Below are positions 47,774 through 60,495 of a stretch of 64,000 nucleotides of DNA, in pieces. A program made the position numbers and the translations under genes. This DNA comes from Sambucus nigra (Eukaryota; Streptophyta; Magnoliopsida; Dipsacales; Adoxaceae), in the NCBI GenBank assembly GCA_949130495.1, contig OX422213.1, forward strand, positions 58,750,678-58,814,677, written 5' to 3'. Numbering within the stretch: the first letter of the stretch is position 1; the number at the start of each line of letters is the position of its first letter. The notes below the pieces were generated by a model. The model made no database searches, was not told the DNA's origin, and saw only the letters and a list, made by a program, of their open reading frames with translations.

Positions 47774-50700
47774 CGTGACAACTCGCCTAATAAAATACAG
47801 GACGATCACTCCTATATCAAATTAAAACTGGAGTCTCATATTGTTCATTCTTAGCATCACTGTCAAAAACCAATTTAATTACTAATATCTTATTAGGCTG
47901 GCGTCAAAATTTGAATTAACTAATATTTTTAACCAAACCATTCAAATAAAATAATTACAACAGTTTATACGCAATAACTGAACTGAAATAAAGTAACCGA
48001 ACACTCGTACAAAATAATACAACCAAATTGAATGCCGCACTAAAAGGCGGTAAAAGAATAAATGAGTACAGTTGGGTCATCAACCCGAATGTTTCAACAA
48101 TACCTCCTATCTAGATCTCAATGATAGAAGTGTCTACAATAAACCTACTTGAATCCACAACTATTGCAGTAAACGTCTGACTCGAAGGAATCATCATCCA
48201 GGCATCCCTGTGTCTGGACACTTATATATATATATAGCAAGAGAGGGGAAAAAAAAGAGAAACGGTTCAGAGCTCGAGTTTTGAAAACGTTTTAGCAAGT
48301 GATTAAAATCCATATTTTAAAATATGATATTTCTCATATTTAAACTGGCATCGCTCTCACATGAGATACACCTAACCCTCTTCTAATAGTGCACCACTAT
48401 CGCATACCTTTTTAAACAACCTAGTTAAGTTACCCCGCCTAACTAATGTATTTACCCATCTTCTAATAATACTCATAAATCCGAGTACTAAGGACTAAAC
48501 TTCTCCCTATTCCCAACGTTACGTTACGTTCACGCGTGGGGTGTCTCGCGAAGTGAAATCCAAATAAAGAACCCCCCGATACACTACTACGTGATACTGT
48601 TGATCTTCGGGATCCATTAGGCCCTCAGTACATACCACATCTTATACCATATTGTATATATATATATATATATATATAGTTCTCATTATAACCTATGATA
48701 CATATTCATATAACTCCGGATATAAATCTACCGAAAGGAATATATCACTTTATTCATTATTTTTCCTTTTATACAAGGTTACGTTATATGATATCTCATC
48801 TCATATATAAACAATATACTATATGGAACAAGTATAATAATCAATCCACCGAGCTATAATATAAGTATCTTAGTCATTCTCATCTACTAAGTAACAATGT
48901 AACATCACAAGTATACATATATGTTGTTCTCAGTACATATATACATATATCGCACCCCGAGGCTAAGCTGTGGTGAACACATACTCTGGTATCAAATCCC
49001 AGTACATCACGTACACAAGGATCACACGTTCTGAATCATTAAGGAACCGTATCAGTACAAATCACAAATATTGGTGGCAAACATAGTTCACATACCCATG
49101 GGTCATGCACATACCTACCCTCCCATAGTTAGCAAACTTATCGACTCACAAATAAGACTTTCACAGTCCTATGTTCTTGAGGTACCAAATCTAAATCCAA
49201 CCCGAAGGCACACAAGATAAGAGTGTCCTCTTTCGAAATTTGACTTCCCGTGATAGCAAGTATGGTAGGTATGTCATACACATAATAAACAATGATATAG
49301 GTACACATTCCACCTATATAAATATAACATCAGTGAGGTATTCACACAACCATATGATAACGATCGGTTGTCGTCTCACCTATACGTATAATAACAATAT
49401 GTATTCATCTCACCTATACATAATTCTCCATAGGTATTTATTTAACCCATATATATAATAATATGAGGGCATACGCATAGCCCATATAATAAATCCCATA
49501 CGTAGTATATTTATATCTCGAATATCCTACGCATTTATCGATTATAACCAATCCTCAATATATTAATTCCTAGCTTTTCTCACCGCACGATGATAATACC
49601 AATAGCACCGAAATATATTTATTCATCTCATATTATATATACTTTAACGACATCGTATATATAATCTATATCACTTCTCAATATGTTATGGCTATATTTT
49701 CCAAACTCTTATAGCGATAGCCAATAACCTCGAATGTTCCCATTTGTAATATTATGAGTATTCATACACTTAAAATACGAAATTCACTAGTATTCTTTAC
49801 TTAAAATATAACTCGCACCTTACTCACTCTTAAGGTTTATAATATAAACCCGAATATACCAATTCGTAATAATTAAATAAGTATACTAACTAGTTAATTT
49901 ACTTTGCATAGGTACCGCATCACATATAATAATAATTATCAAAAAGACATACCAAATAGTAGCCTAAACCTCTTTAGACCATATATTAAATTCCATCCTA
50001 CTTGCAATCTAGAATTTATTCAAATGTACTTGGCCCATAGTTATTCTCTACGCATAACTATATAAACACACTTGCCGAATATTTTTCTGGAATGTTATCC
50101 ATCCTAAACAATCATTTAAAAATATAGCCCCGATTTATTTCTACGAACCCAAGGTTTTTTTAATTTTTCCTTAAGTAATTTAGAAGTCCAAAAACTTTAT
50201 ATAGGAATCCCTAATATTTATCTCCAAACAATTCTAGCCTTTATTTTTCCAATTTCTGGTTTGATTTTCGAGCTAAGGATTTCAACCTCGGAACTGCTTC
50301 CTTAGAAAAATCATAACTAATTAAAAAATAAAATCAGAAAAATACGGACTAGCACCCACACAACCGTATCAAAAAGATCTAGAACTTTCATGTTTTGACT
50401 AAGAGCCGAATCAATTCTCTTCCTGGCCGACTCGACCCTGTAAGCTGCTGCGTTTCTATTCATTATCTTCTCCAAATTACAAATCTCCATTAATGCACCT
50501 CCAAGCTTTTAATCTTCTCTCCCATCATCATCCAACCTCAACCAATAACATATACATACATCAAAGGTGTTCTAATCATCCTAGAACCAATTTTCAACAA
50601 CTAATTTCAATTAATTCTTAAGTTTATCAAAGTGGCTATTAACTGAGTTTTATCTGTTTAATCTTCTGAAAACCCGTTTGATTCACGAAAATCCAACCCA

Positions 50701-51447
50701 AAAATCTTTATAGATTTACACCAACTATTATATGAGAAATTAACACACTAAATCATAAAGCAAGTTAAACACTTGCCTCGTGGATAAAATTCGACGACCT
50801 CGAGTCGAATCCCGTGGAGTTTGGCAGGAAATCCCCTTTTCTTCCTTCTCTCTTCTCTTTCTCTCTCTTAGGGAGGATTTGTGGGAGAAATGAGGGCTCT
50901 CCCCTTATTAAACCTGAAATTGGGTGTATACCCAATTGTAAAATGAGTCGTGTAATCAATTACGAGTCCCTACTAGTCCAAAAATCCCCGGGACCTAAAC
51001 ACTACCCCGAATACTCTATTTTGACTATCTCGTCCATTCTAAACCCAACCGCACACTCGAAATCTCCATCCGAGTCACTTAACTAAAATTCAGTAATTAA
51101 GCCCAACACATTCCAATACGCGTGTTTTCCAATTAAAATATTTTCCTTTGTCGCTTTACCCAACCGCGACATGAAATAAAAATAATTCACTCATATACTT
51201 AGTCCCGTAAGAAAATATAAACCATGTAAAAATTAATCCGACACTTGAAAACTCATATTTATTATTCATTTTATAATTTTAAATTTATTTAATTTTACTC
51301 ATAAATTCCAGAATTACTATTCATAGTAATTCCTCAAATTACCAAATCACGTCATAAATTCCAGAATTACTATTTACGGTAATTCCTCAAATTACCAAAT
51401 TATGCCTATAGTGTAATTTAAATATCTTTAAAATACGGGGTATTACA
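47774..51447 (-). repeat. 5' LTR of G4
   Basis: Begins (minus strand) TGTAATACCCCGTATTTTAA at 51447 and ends TTGTCACG beside the primer site. It aligns throughout with 40580-44302. The 60-bp module is at 48528-48590 and (AT)n tracts at ~48223-48236 and ~48652-48677. Confidence 0.92.
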
Positions 51448-53368
51448 CGCACGAGGTCAGAGCCCCGAGCATGAATACACACTACTCCCCTAAAATAGGG
51501 TCGTGAACCCAGACAATAGTATTATACGCAATAAATATCACAATAGAATATTTTAATTACGAATATAATTAAACGTGAGAAGATAAATCACTAACTACCC
51601 TAAGAAATTTCCATTTCGAAAATCACAGCAAAAAGATTTTAAATTGCCAAGTCTCACGATGTTAATTTAAGTAAATTAACCCAAATTATCATTATTTTTC
51701 AATCTTTACTTTAATTAAGTATAGCGATCCTCCCAACTCGGGTGATTTCTCCACCAAAATACACATCCCCTCGTCAAAACGCCATCTGATCCATTTAAAC
51801 TGTCAACCCCTGTTGATTGACGAAGTTCCACACATGACACGACATAAAAGGACGATTGACATGTTCAAACTATCGACCATCGCTGATTATGTTGCTAATA
51901 TATTTTAATACCCGCCTTTTTATCTTAGGTATTAAATTCTCAATTTCTCAATTATATAGTTAACAACTTACCCCACCCTTTTAATCGATGTGAGATCTTC
52001 AAAATACCCTTTAGTCCCATACCTAAGGGTTCCCAAAGTACATATACGTCCTATCCTACGTATAAGATGAATTTCCAATATTTACTCATCCTAGGCTAGC
52101 GTAATGAGGATAAAACATAAAAATCAGCCAACCCCCCCGACATTATAAAATCACAATAATCTACTCTCACTAGTCCCATACATAGAAGGCGTAAATCATT
52201 AAAAGGTCTACCCACTAGTCCCATACCTAGAAGGCATCCTAAAATATAGGGAGAGCAAAAATACCCAATAACCCGTCGTCACAATGACAATTTAATAATA
52301 CCAACAAGTCACGCAAACAAGCATAAATAAGTCAACGTATAAAAGTACGCATAATAGTCCAATTCAATTAAATTATAATTTAATTATCACATCGTCATAA
52401 ATATCCAATTAATCCAATTAAATTATATTAAATTAAATACACGAGCTTTTACAAAAAAATACATCATATTTCCAATCTCATTATCTCAACACAATTTACG
52501 TGAGTTATACGTCCCCAAATTCATTTAATTCAAAACCAAGGTTTTTCTACATGCAACCTACACTAGTAAAATCCAAAATACACTCATCAATCGTACGTAC
52601 CCAAGGGTTATGAATATTATTCAGATTAAAAGATTTAATAAAATACTCCCATAATTAGCGTCCACTTTTTCTAATTAAGTCACTACTTTCTTTTAAGAAA
52701 AACATGATTAAAGGTTTGGGTAATACTTATAACGCATAATACCAAAGGAATGTAATTAAGTATTCATGCCTGAAATCAGTTGGATAAAAATCTGGTTGGA
52801 CTCCTCTTGAGAAAACACTAATTGAATCTTCAATTCTTGAGTTATAACTTGTTAAAACTTGGGGTTAGGGGTTGGAGATGAGAGGAAATAAGTTTGGAGA
52901 ACCTTACTGGAGAAAGGTTTGAGAGAAAAGTATTTTGAAATTCCTAGCGCCGTACCGGTTTTGGTATATAAAGGGTTTAAGAGTTAGAGTCTAACTAGGA
53001 CTCTAATCCACCCATCGCCCCTGTCATTCGAACGAAATACGATGTCGTTCGAACGAGATGCTACGTCATTCGAACGGCATACGCTGTCGTTTGAACAATC
53101 CCAACATCAAAACCACATCTTTAAAACAACGCCTTTACACTTAGAAAAATATTCGCTATCTCAACAAAAATATACTTGGTTGTTAAAACATTTTAAAAAT
53201 CATTCTAACATTTTATTATAACTTCGATTTAATTCCGATTGAAAACTTACTACTCAATAAAAAAATCAACATATTTAATTAGTAAAGACCATTAAATCTA
53301 AAGTTTTATTTTTCTCAATTATTACATTTAATTAATTAAAATAATTAATAAAAACACAGAGTGTTACA
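51448..53368 (-). repeat. Gypsy G3 LTR, right piece
   Basis: Continues the LTR from 40579 after the duplicated CGCAC and ends (plus strand) GAGTGTTACA at 53368, the LTR start on the minus strand (TGTAACACTC). The reassembled LTR is about 2.4 kb. It includes TTCGAACGA palindromes at 53020-53095 and repeated 'TAGTCCCATAC' phrases at 52012-52225. No coding frame. Confidence 0.75.
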
Positions 53369-53879
53369 TAATTCCCCACTAGTAAAAAAATTACGTCCTC
53401 GAAATTTAGCAATTCTTAATCGCGTAAAATAAAATGAGGCTCATATATGCCTACCCATAGAGTACCACAATTAGGAGGATTTTAAGGTTTTTAAGTCGGC
53501 ATAAGGGCAGATCCCCCTGGTCCAATCAAAATATCACATGTGGCGCCATATAAGACAAAATATCATTTAAAGCTAAATGACTACTTTACCCCATGTTCAT
53601 AAAAATATGATTTGTTTTCACTCGAATGTCCATTCAATGCACCGTTTATTGTGTTACAAACCTCATTCATATATATACAATTATCTAGTTTTCACCTCAA
53701 GTCAATTGTTATATTATAATGGTCAAAACTAGTCTATAACTTGAACATTCCTACCGAAAACTTTAAAAATTTGTGTTCGTAATTAATTCGATATCTCATG
53801 AGTTATGAAGATAGGATTAGACTAAACATATTAACTTAACATTATATACACCAGTAACACATTATCCCCATACCATAAG
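53369..53879 (-). pseudogene. G3 polypurine tract and short interior stub
   Basis: On the minus strand the gypsy phrase AAATTTCGAGGACGTAATTT, then an imperfect polypurine tract, adjoins the LTR. The rest of the stub, up to the copia sequence, has no readable domain. The remainder of G3 is missing. Confidence 0.6.
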
Positions 53880-54395
53880 GTAATCATGATTTAAACATGA
53901 TTTATCATAATTATATTCGGGTTGTCACAATTTTCTTGCCTATTCGGATGTTGATTGGGCGAGAATGTTTATGGTTGTTAGAGCACCTCAGTTGGTGTTT
54001 TGAATTTAGGAATGCTCTTGTCTCTTGGTTGAGCATGAAGCAAAACTACATATCTTTGTCCACAGCAGAGGCTGAGTATATTGATGCCAGGAGTTGTACG
54101 CAATTATTATCGATGATGCAAATGTTGAAAGATTATGGGATTTCACTAGGCACTATGATTATTTCTTGTCATAATACAATTGTGATCCATATATCCTGTA
54201 ATCGGGTCCAACATTCTTTCACAAAGCACAATTGGATACATGAGCATTTTATTCATGATCTCGTTGAGAAAATGGTTGTGTCTTTGAGCTTTGTGAGCAC
54301 CGAACATTAATTAGCTAATATTTTCATGAAATCTTTAGATGCACCTAGATTCGAGGATCTTAGGAAGTCTTTGGGTATTTTCTCCATTGATTAAG
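53880..54395 (+). pseudogene. Copia C3-like RNase H (right piece)
   Basis: Starting near 53917 the plus strand reads 'FLAYSDVDWA', then after a ~40-bp gap and shift the frame 53897-54310 gives 'NALVSWLSMKQNYISLSTAE', 'AEYIDARSCTQLLSMMQMLK', 'STEH'. A TAA follows, then 'FMKSLDAPRFEDLRKSLGIF' to a final TAA near 54393. This is the copia RNase H and pol tail. It may be the far end of the element seen at 16040 and 27226, but the RT between them is absent, so that link is inferred. Confidence 0.85.
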
Positions 54396-55733
54396 TTCGG
54401 GTGCTTTATCTAGTATAGACTGTTTATGATGTACATATCTTATATTCCTATTTCTAGATTTTATTATCATTGTATATGTTATTCTTTTTGATATATTTTG
54501 AAAAACTCCAAAAAGATTTTTGGTTTATTTGAAAAAAGTATTAAAATTTAAAAATACTTTTGTTTTTTTAAGAAAAAGTATGAAAAGTTTAAGATAAAAG
54601 ATTTTTTCGATAAAATTGAAAAAAAAGAGTTTTGTATTTTCTTTTTTCATCGTATATGGATGGACATTTAAGATATTCGAATCACCCTTACATTCCATCC
54701 ATTCACGTGGATTTTTCATATTGCTTCGAGACATGACTTTGTTTCATTACTGTGCTTAATAATGTGTGGATAATATTTCTTTGATCATTGATGATTACTC
54801 TCTAAATGTTAGACTCTTTGTCACTTTTTTTACACACGGACACGAACTTTTTAAACATTGTACTTGCTTATCATGTATCGAATATGATGTTCTAATCTCA
54901 ATCCTACTTAATAACGAACCAAATGTAAAAAGTGATAATTTTTTCTTGTATTAACCATTTCCTGGATATTTTTCTTAAAAAATATTAATATATGTTAAGC
55001 AATGGAAAAAGGATACGAAAGAGGAAAATTCTCTTTGTGTTAAAAGCCACCATTTGCAAAAAGAGCCTAAAAAGATTAACGACACACAAAATTAGAAGTG
55101 CCAAGGCCATTTAGTTTATATCAATTGATACCTCGGTATATATGAGCATTATGATTTCGTATAATATTTGGGACTCAATTCTTATATATATGAGATTTTG
55201 AGGAAGTTATAAAGTAGAAGATCAACGGGTTTGCACAACAGACTCTCTTGAAAAACATTAAATAGTTTGGCGTTATTATTTTGAATTCATTAAAATTCAT
55301 GGCATATTCCATAAGTCGATTCAATTTCATTTAAGTTCAACATTTTTACACCTAAGGTTAAAATTTATTTCTTTCTTTAGAAGTGTCTTATGACTTTGTG
55401 CACCTATCTTATGAATGCTTATGTTAATTTTTCTCTGGAAAATGTTCATATAATTACATTCTGTTTTCACGATTGGGATTAGTGTTATTAAATGGCAACT
55501 ATTTGTTTCGCACCCATATGTACTTCTTATAATCTTTATACTTGAAAAATTGAACAACTTCAAAAATAGTTGTTTGATAAGAAGATAAACACATTACGCC
55601 TTTTTTTTCTAGTATAATTGCATGTGCTTAATTGATTATCTTTGTGATGATATCTTGCTTCATTATGTGATACTTATTATTAACTTTTAGATTATACTCA
55701 TTTGTATATTACGGACAAAAAAGGGGTAGAAAA
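54396..55733 (+). other. Copia 3' non-coding region ending in a polypurine tract
   Basis: AT-rich and without a convincing gene (frames at 54525-54734 and 55327-55563, minus strand, look like chance). It ends GGACAAAAAAGGGGTAGAAA, which resembles the polypurine tract of Sire/Maximus-type copia elements, exactly where gypsy G5 begins at 55734. Confidence 0.5.
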
Positions 55734-58492
55734 TGTAATACCCCATACTTTTAAAGATATTTAAATTCCACTGTGGACGTAATTTGGTAATTTGAGGAAT
55801 TACTGTGAATAGGAATTCTGGAATTTATGACGTGATTTGGTAATTTGAGGAATTATTATTAATAGTAATTCTATAATTTATGAGTAAAATTAAATAAATT
55901 TAAAATTATAAAGTGAATAGTAAATATTAATTTTCGAGTGTCAGATTAATATTTACATGGATTATATTTTCTTACGGGATTAGTATGAGTGAATTATTTT
56001 TATTACATGTCGGAGTTTGGTAAAGCGACAAAAGAAAATATTTTAATTGGAAAACACGCGTATTAATTGGAATGTCTTAGGTTTAATTGTGAATTTTAGT
56101 TAAGTAGCTCGAATGGATATTTCGAGTGCGCGGTTGGGTTTGGAATGGTCGAGATAGTCAAAATAGAGTATCCAAGGGTAGTGTTTAGGTCCCGAGGATT
56201 TTTGGACTTGTAGGGACTCGCAATTGAGTACACGAGTCATTTTACAAGTGAGTATACACCCAATTTTGGGTTTAATAAGAGGAGAGCCCTCATTTCTTCC
56301 CCAAATATGCCCTAAGAGAGAGAAAGAGAAGAAGGAAGAAGATAAGAGAGGAGGGAAAAAATGGGGATTTTCGGCCAAGCTCTGCAGGATTCGACTCGGG
56401 GTCGTCGAATTTTATCCACGAGGCAAGTGTTTAACTTGCTTTATGATTTAGTGTGTTTATTTCTCATATCATAGTTGGTGTAAAACTATAAAGATTTTTG
56501 GGTTGGATTTTCGTGGATCAAACGGGTTTTCGAAAGATTAAAACGGATAAAATTCGATTAATACCGAATTGGAGAAATTAATAATTTATTGAAATCATTT
56601 GTTGATTATTGATTCTAGGACAATTAGAACCATTTTATGTGTGGATATATTGTTGATTGAGGTTGGATGATGATGGTAGAAAAGATAAAAAGCTTGGAGG
56701 TGCATTATTGGAGTTTTGTGATTTGGAGAAGAGAGTGAATAGTAATGCAGTAACTTGTCGGGTGGATTCGTCCAGGAAGAGCTATGATTAACCTCTTGGT
56801 CTAAATATGAAAGTTCTATATCTTTTTGATATGGTCGTGGGGGGTGACCGTGTATTTTTCTGATTTTTTTTAATTAGTTATGATTTTTCTCAAGAAGCAG
56901 TTCCGAGGTTGAAATCAAACCGGAAATTGGAAAAATAAAGGCAAGAATTGTTTGGAGATAAATATTAGGGGTTCCTAAATAAAGTTTTTGGTCTTCTAAC
57001 TAACTGAAGGAAAAATAAAAACCTTGGGTTCATAAAAATAAATCTGGGCTATATTTTTAAATGATTGTTTAGGATGGATAACACTCGAGAAAAGTCTTCG
57101 GCAAGTGTGTTTATATAGTTATGCGTAGAGAATAATTATGGGCCAAGTACATTTGAGTAAATTCTAGAATGCAAGTAGGATGGAATTTAATATATGGGCT
57201 AAAGATGTTCAAGCTACTATCTGGTATCTCTTTATTGATGACGAGTATTATAAGTGATGAGATACCTACGAAATCAAGATACGTAGTGCGCGTGATATTT
57301 TATTATTACGAATTGATGTATTCAGGATTATATATACAAATGCTTACGAAGTGATTAAGGAGCGATTTTAATATTAAATAAGAGAGTATGTATTGGGGTA
57401 GTATTTTAAGTGGGTGAATGCTTATATTATTACGAATGGGAGCATTCGAGGTTATTGGCTCTTGCTATAAGAGTTTGGAAATTATAGCCATAATATATTA
57501 AGAAGTGATATAGATTATATATACGATGTCGTTAAAGTATATATAATATGAGACGAATAAATATATCGGTGCTATTGGTATTATCATCGTGCGGTGAGAA
57601 AAGCTAAGAAATAATATATTGAGGATTGGTCATAATCGATAAGTACGTAGGATATTCGAGATATAAATATACTATGTATTGGATTTATTATATGGGCTAT
57701 GCGTATGCCCTGATGTTATTATATATATCGGTAAAATGAATACCTATGGGGATTATGTATGGGTGAGATGACAACCCGTTGTTATTATATGTATAGGTGA
57801 GACGAATACCTATCGTTATCATATGGTTGTGTAAATACCTCACTGATGTTATATTTATATAGGTGGAAGGTGTACCTATATTATTGTTTATTATGTATAT
57901 GACATACCTACCATACTTGATATCACGGGAGGTCGGCTTTCGAAAGTGGACAATCTTATCTTGTGTGCCTTCGGGGGGATTTAGATTTGGTACCTCAAGA
58001 ACATAGGACTATGAATGACTTACTTGTGAGTCGATAAGTCTATTGACTATGGGAGCGTAGGTATGTGCATGACCCATGAGTATGTGAACTATGTTCGCCT
58101 CCAATATGTGTGAATTATATTGATACGGTTCGTGAGTGATTCGGAACGAATGATCCTATTGTACGTGATGTACTGGGATTTGATACCAGAGTATGTGTGC
58201 ACCGCAGCTTAGCCTCGGGGTGCTATATATGTATATATATACTGAGAATAACATATATGTATACTTATGATGTTCCACCGTTGCTTAGTAGATGAGAATG
58301 ACTAAGCTACTTATATTATAACTCGGTGGATTGATTATTAAACTTGTTGTGTATAGTATATTATTTATATATGAGACGAGATATCATATAACATAATCTT
58401 GTATAAAGTGAAAAGTATGAATAAAGTGATATACTCCTTCCGGTAAATTTATATCCGAAGTTATATGAATATGGATGATAGGTTGTATTGAG

Positions 58493-58554
<62 letters not shown>

Positions 58555-59439
58555 GGGATGGTATAAGATGTAGTATGTACTGAGGGCCTAATGGATCCCG
58601 ACGATCAAAATTGTTACGTAGTAGTGTATTAGGGGGGGTCCTTGTTTGGAATTCGCTTCGCGAGACACCCCACGCACGAACGTAAGGTAATGTTGGGAAT
58701 GTGGAGAAGTTTAGTCCTTAGTACTCGGATTTATGAGGATTATTATAAGATGGGTAAATACATTTGTTAGTCAGGGTAGCTTAACTAGGTTATTTAAAAA
58801 CGTATGCGATAGTGGTGCACTATTAGAAGAGGGGTGATGTGTATCTCATGCGAGAGCTATACCAGTTTAAATATGAGAAATATCATATTTTAAAATATGG
58901 ATTTTAAGTACTTGCTAAAACGTTTTCCAAACTCGGACTTTGACCTGTTTCTCTACCTTTCTCTCTCTTGATATATATATATATATATAGGTGTACATGC
59001 ATAGGGATGCCTGGATGATGATTCCTTCGAGTCAAACGTTTGTTGCAATAGCTGTGGATGTAAGTAGGTTTATACTAGACGCTTCTATCATTGAGATCTA
59101 GATAGGAGGTATTGTAGAAATATTCGGGATGATGGCCCAACTGTACTCATTTATTCTTTTATCGCCTTTTAGTGCGGCATTCGATTTGGTTATACTATTT
59201 TGTACCGAGTGTTCAGTTATTTTATGTCATTTCAGTTATTGCATATAAACTGTTGTAATTGTTCTGTTTAAATGATTTGGTTAAAATAATTAATCAATTA
59301 AAATTTTGATGCCAGCCTAATAGGATATTAGTAATTAAATTGGTTTTCGACAGTGATGCTGAGAATGAACCATATGAGACTCATGTTGTAATTTGGTACA
59401 AGAGTGATCACCCGGTACTTTACTAGGCAGGTTGTCATA
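55734..59439 (+). repeat. 5' LTR of gypsy-like G5 (G4 family), 3.7 kb
   Basis: Starts TGTAATACCCCATACTTTTA and ends GTTGTCATA, followed by the primer site TGGTATCAGAGC (59442-59453). It aligns inverted with both G4 LTRs over its whole length. It contains an (AT)n run at ~58496-58552, the 60-bp module inverted at ~58620-58685 and the block 57890-58225 shared with G1. Confidence 0.93.
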
Positions 59440-60495
59440 GGTGGTATCAGAGCATCAGGTTCTAGTGTCCTTAAGAATCTGTGCGGACGTACTACGCTTT
59501 CAACATTGCTTTTGATTTGATATAGAGCCTTATGATTAGGATTATTGATATCCTCTTGTAAGATTTCATTCTCCTGACATTATGTAACATTATCGTAAAT
59601 CTTTTGCGCGCTCATTAGTGATTCGTGTGTTGATTGACAAAGGGCGACCATAGAAGGCAATTGTGAGGGCAACATGAGGCGTGGCTTAGTTAGAGCTATA
59701 AGTTGATGTTGGGAATGAGGACCGCGGTAGAGGTCACTTTCGTTGTGGCATTATCATGGATTGCTGGAACGATTACTACAGTATGGTAGTTATAATTGTC
59801 AAGTACTACTATAGTAGAGAGTGATGTTAAAACTTGAATTACCCAGTGAAGTTAAATTGGGAAAAAGTTTGAAAGGTCTTTGATGATGACCATACGTTAA
59901 AGTTGAGCTAGACGGAAGTAGTGTATCTTTATCCAAAGGAAGTAGAAGGTTCAAAAGTTCTGGCTTAGAGTTGGGTATGGAAATACCCATATGTGAAAAT
60001 TTGAGGAACATTTTTTCACTTGTAGGAGCAATGTTGAAATGGTGGGAGCGATGGTCACCATATTTGGGGGAGCATGATGTTTTGCTCATAAATAAATCAT
60101 ACGGATGGTTTTAAATAGAAATTCCTTTGATTTTGTAGGAATGAAGAGAATGCAATTTCTAGGTTATTCACATAAAGATCGGTTGGAGACTGACGGTGAA
60201 TAAAGAATGACATGGTTAAGTGAACTTAGTACCGAAGTAAGGGAGGTACAATGGAGAGAGAGGATTCTTCAGTGGAATGATAGACTCACTAGTGATTGGA
60301 TTTATGTAGAGTGAGTTACAACTGTTTTAGGGCAAGGCATGTACTCTGCCATAAATTAAACTTGTGAGAATTGGTTATTTATAAGAGTTCTTATGAGAAA
60401 CGACCCTTGGGATTCGAATAGGAATTTCGGATGTAATTGGGATACGAACTAGTTATAATAAGCTTAATATTGATTTATATTTTAAGTAAGTGAAT
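59440..60495 (+). pseudogene. G5 interior, first 1.06 kb
   Basis: Aligns with the primer-site end of the G4 interior (47773 down to ~46720). The sense strand retains a gag-like 'AMLKWWERWSPYLGEHD' near 60030-60080, but stops break the frame. The open antisense frame at 59799-60089 is shared with G4 (47124-47414). At 60495 the alignment to G4 ends because G6 is inserted. Confidence 0.7.

Larger units (their letters stand above)
40580..51447 (-). mobile_element. Gypsy-like LTR element G4, long LTRs and short decayed interior
   Basis: A perfect CGCAC duplication flanks the element (40575-40579 and 51448-51452). The LTRs (3,723 and 3,674 bp) are longer than the interior (3,471 bp). On the minus strand the primer site TGGTATCAGAGC (47771-47760) adjoins the right LTR, and a polypurine tract of seven G's adjoins the left LTR, so the orientation is minus. 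The interior has no pol frame. The terminal TG of the LTR has decayed in both copies (AG and CG), and the LTRs differ visibly more than those of G1. Confidence 0.9.
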
